64,000 nucleotides of DNA from Sporichthyaceae bacterium. GTDB lineage: Bacteria > Actinomycetota > Actinomycetes > Sporichthyales > Sporichthyaceae. Location of the stretch: contig DASXPS010000147.1 of assembly GCA_036493475.1 (NCBI GenBank), positions 1-64,000 on the forward strand, read 5' to 3'. The translations under genes and the position numbers were made by a program. Positions 62,151-64,000 of the stretch are shown here, one piece after another (positions within the stretch are counted from its first letter, which is position 1; each line of letters opens with the position of its first letter). Below the pieces are notes generated by a model. That model worked only from the letters and a program-made list of their open reading frames with translations, ran no database searches and had not been told where the DNA came from.

Positions 62151-64000
62151 ATGCACCCACGCCGGCTGCTCGCGGTGACCGCGGTGCTCGCCGCGGTGGC
62201 TTGGGGTAATCAGGTGGTACATGCCGATCCCGGGCCCGCGCAGAGCCCGACATCGCTGCTCCCGGTCGGCGCCCCGTCCGCGGCCTCGTTGGCCGCGCAA
62301 CGGGTGCTGGAGGGCGTGGCCGGCGCTCCGCTGACCATTGTCCGGGATGCCCGCGGGCTGGCCCACACGTTCGGCACGTCTCCATTGCATCCGCTGGCGC
62401 TGCCCGCGGGTGCGGCGGTGAGCAGCCCGCAGGCCATGGCCCGTGCCCAACTGGCCCGGGTTGCGCCGCTGTTCGGGCTCACCGACGTCACCCACGACGT
62501 GGTTCTGGAGCCGCGCCCGGACGGGCTGCCCAGCCGGCCCGACGAGGACCTGATCGTGCGCTTCCAGCAGCTGCGCGGTGCGTTGCCGGTGCTCGGCGGC
62601 GAACTGTCCGTGGTGCTGGACCCGGCCGGTGCGCTGAAGTCGGTCACCGGGGAGACGCTGCCGACGGCCGCACCCCCGCCCGCCGCGACCACGACCGCGG
62701 CGCGGGCGAAGCAGATCGCGCTGGCCCTGGTCGCCCGCGACCACCCGCACACCCCGCGCACCTGGCTGCGCACGAGCACCCCGCAACGGTGGTGGTTCGA
62801 CCCCGCGTTGATCGGCGTGCCCGCGGCCGAGCACCTGCTCGCCGGTCCGGTGTGGCGCCTGGAGGTCGCCGACGGCGGCGCGGTGCGCGAGAGCGTGCTG
62901 GTCGACTCGCAGACCGGCCGGGTGCCGCTGCACTGGAACATGATCAACGACGCGTTGCAGGAGGCGGTCTGCGACGGCAGCAACAAGCCGGACAAGAACC
63001 TCACCGGGCCGGACTGCGTGAAGGCCAAATACGTCCGGGTCACCGGGCAGACCGCGACCAAGAACTCCGAGGTCGATCAGTCCTATGACAACGGCGCCCG
63101 GACCGCGACGTTCTACCAGAACTACGTCGACACCGACCTGACCTCGTTGCTCGGCCTGGACGCCGGGGACGGCAAGAAGATCCGGTCCACGGTGCGCTTC
63201 TGCCCGGACGACGACACCTGCGCGCTGTCCGGCGGGCTGCTGTCCAACGCGTTCTGGAACGGCCGCGGCATGTACTACGGCAACGGCTGGACTGCCGGCG
63301 ACGATGTGGTCGCCCACGAGCTGACGCACGGCGTCACCGAGCGCACCTCCAAGCTGCTGTACCTCTACCAGTCCGGCGCAATCAACGAATCAATGTCCGA
63401 CGTCTTCGGTGAGCTCACCGACCTGACCGACGGCTGGGACGGCACCGGCATCCAGACCCCATGGGTGATCGGCGAGGACGCGCCGCTGGTCTCGGTCCCG
63501 TTGCGCAACATGGCTGATCCGACGTCCACCCTCGGCGACGCCCAGCCGGACAAGATGACCAGTTCGTACTACAAAGCGGATCTGACCTTCACCGACAACG
63601 GCGCAGTGCACGACAACAGCGGGGTGGGCAACAAGGCCGCCTACCTCATCGCGCACGGCGCCACCTTCAACGGCCAAGCCATCTCCGGCATCGGCTACGG
63701 CAAGACCGCGACGTTGTACTTCCGCGTGGAGAACATGCTCACCTCCGGCGCGGACTACAACGACCTGGGCAACACACTGAACCAGGCATGCAGCGATCTG
63801 ATTGGGCATCACGCTTTCACCACGAACACCTGCGCGCAGGTGAAGGCGACCGTGCTGGCCACCGAGATGGCCAAGCAGCCGGTGGTGCCCAACGCGGCCG
63901 CGCCCGAGGCGTCGCTCTGCCCGAGCGGGCAGCATCGGGCGACGATCCTCTACGACAGCTTCGAGAACCTCTCCACCAAGCGCTGGTCGCTGGGCGGGCA
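62151..64000 (+). CDS. Secreted M4 (thermolysin-like) metallopeptidase, 3' end cut by the window
   Basis: 616 codons are visible, open to the right edge. A signal peptide (MHPRRLLAVTAVLAAVAWG, cleavage near VVHA) is followed by an FTP-type propeptide (to about residue 270) and the catalytic domain. Zinc ligands are H389 and H393 with catalytic Glu390 (HELTH), and E413 in GAINESMSD, 24 residues on as in thermolysin. The second catalytic His is H487 in AVHDNSGVGNKAAYLI. A further domain begins after the catalytic part (from about residue 590). AAGGAGA precedes the ATG. Confidence 0.95.
   Translation, partial: MHPRRLLAVTAVLAAVAWGNQVVHADPGPAQSPTSLLPVGAPSAASLAAQRVLEGVAGAPLTIVRDARGLAHTFGTSPLHPLALPAGAAVSSPQAMARAQLARVAPLFGLTDVTHDVVLEPRPDGLPSRPDEDLIVRFQQLRGALPVLGGELSVVLDPAGALKSVTGETLPTAAPPPAATTTAARAKQIALALVARDHPHTPRTWLRTSTPQRWWFDPALIGVPAAEHLLAGPVWRLEVADGGAVRESVLVDSQTGRVPLHWNMINDALQEAVCDGSNKPDKNLTGPDCVKAKYVRVTGQTATKNSEVDQSYDNGARTATFYQNYVDTDLTSLLGLDAGDGKKIRSTVRFCPDDDTCALSGGLLSNAFWNGRGMYYGNGWTAGDDVVAHELTHGVTERTSKLLYLYQSGAINESMSDVFGELTDLTDGWDGTGIQTPWVIGEDAPLVSVPLRNMADPTSTLGDAQPDKMTSSYYKADLTFTDNGAVHDNSGVGNKAAYLIAHGATFNGQAISGIGYGKTATLYFRVENMLTSGADYNDLGNTLNQACSDLIGHHAFTTNTCAQVKATVLATEMAKQPVVPNAAAPEASLCPSGQHRATILYDSFENLSTKRWSLGG

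Overview
The window comes from a very GC-rich actinobacterium. Third codon positions are almost always G or C, GTG starts are common, and genes often overlap by 4 nt. Several genes are typical of the phylum: a DipZ-type CcdA/TlpA fusion, an EtfD-type Fe-S membrane oxidoreductase, small DUF2630/DUF5999/DUF6027 proteins, VapBC modules, and a HspR (HAIR)-like operator before lon. The genus cannot be fixed from the sequence. No rRNA, CRISPR array, insertion sequence or phage genes were seen. There is one tRNA gene, tRNA-Gly(CCC).

Layout. 1-7.1 kb: the end of a secreted sedolisin protease, dipZ, an NhaA antiporter fused to a DsbA-like domain, and lon. 7.1-12.7 kb: small metabolic genes, a 4-hydroxyphenylacetate hydroxylase/4-hydroxybutyryl-CoA dehydratase family enzyme divergent from an enoyl-CoA hydratase, and a VapBC pair. 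12.7-18 kb: an MFS exporter, a coiled-coil protein, a TetR regulator, a P450 and an RsbA-like sensor. 17.9-23.3 kb: a complete Dpp/Opp-type peptide ABC importer in one operon. 23.3-31.5 kb: an esterase, a flavohaemoglobin divergent from a likely Fe-S regulator, a GAF-SpoIIE phosphatase, an anti-sigma-type ATPase and a polyphosphate kinase 2. 31.5-32.6 kb: tRNA-Gly with its 3' end duplicated 1.05 kb downstream, enclosing only a second VapBC pair. 32.6-35.3 kb: an LLM flavin enzyme, a DUF5999 protein and a ferritin-like metal hydrolase.

35.3-41.3 kb is a Calvin-cycle cluster. cbbL-cbbS-cbbX (red-type Rubisco plus its activase) is divergent from a LysR regulator (CbbR), followed by class I fructose-bisphosphate aldolase and phosphoribulokinase. 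These give the two reactions unique to the cycle plus the Rubisco repair factor. A NarL-type two-component pair follows. 43-51.5 kb holds a secreted CHAP-like protein, mug, selO, a DUF559-type endonuclease-like gene, dcd, etfD and a secreted molybdopterin-type protein.

51.6-61.8 kb is a histidine-utilisation cluster: hutH, hutU, a three-gene OpuC-type ABC importer, an M20 amidohydrolase, hutF and hutI. It covers histidine to N-formylglutamate. The M20 enzyme sits where an N-formylglutamate deformylase would be expected. The window ends inside a secreted M4 (thermolysin-like) protease whose gene runs off the right edge.

Two families of dispersed palindromic elements appear, each with two copies: one at 4456-4572 and 60543-60638, the other at 46268-46331 and 47366-47428. 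The most noteworthy items are these palindrome families, the integrase-less tRNA-Gly mini-island, the DipZ / NhaA-DsbA redox pair, the partial Calvin cluster with a class I aldolase, and the M20-containing hut pathway.
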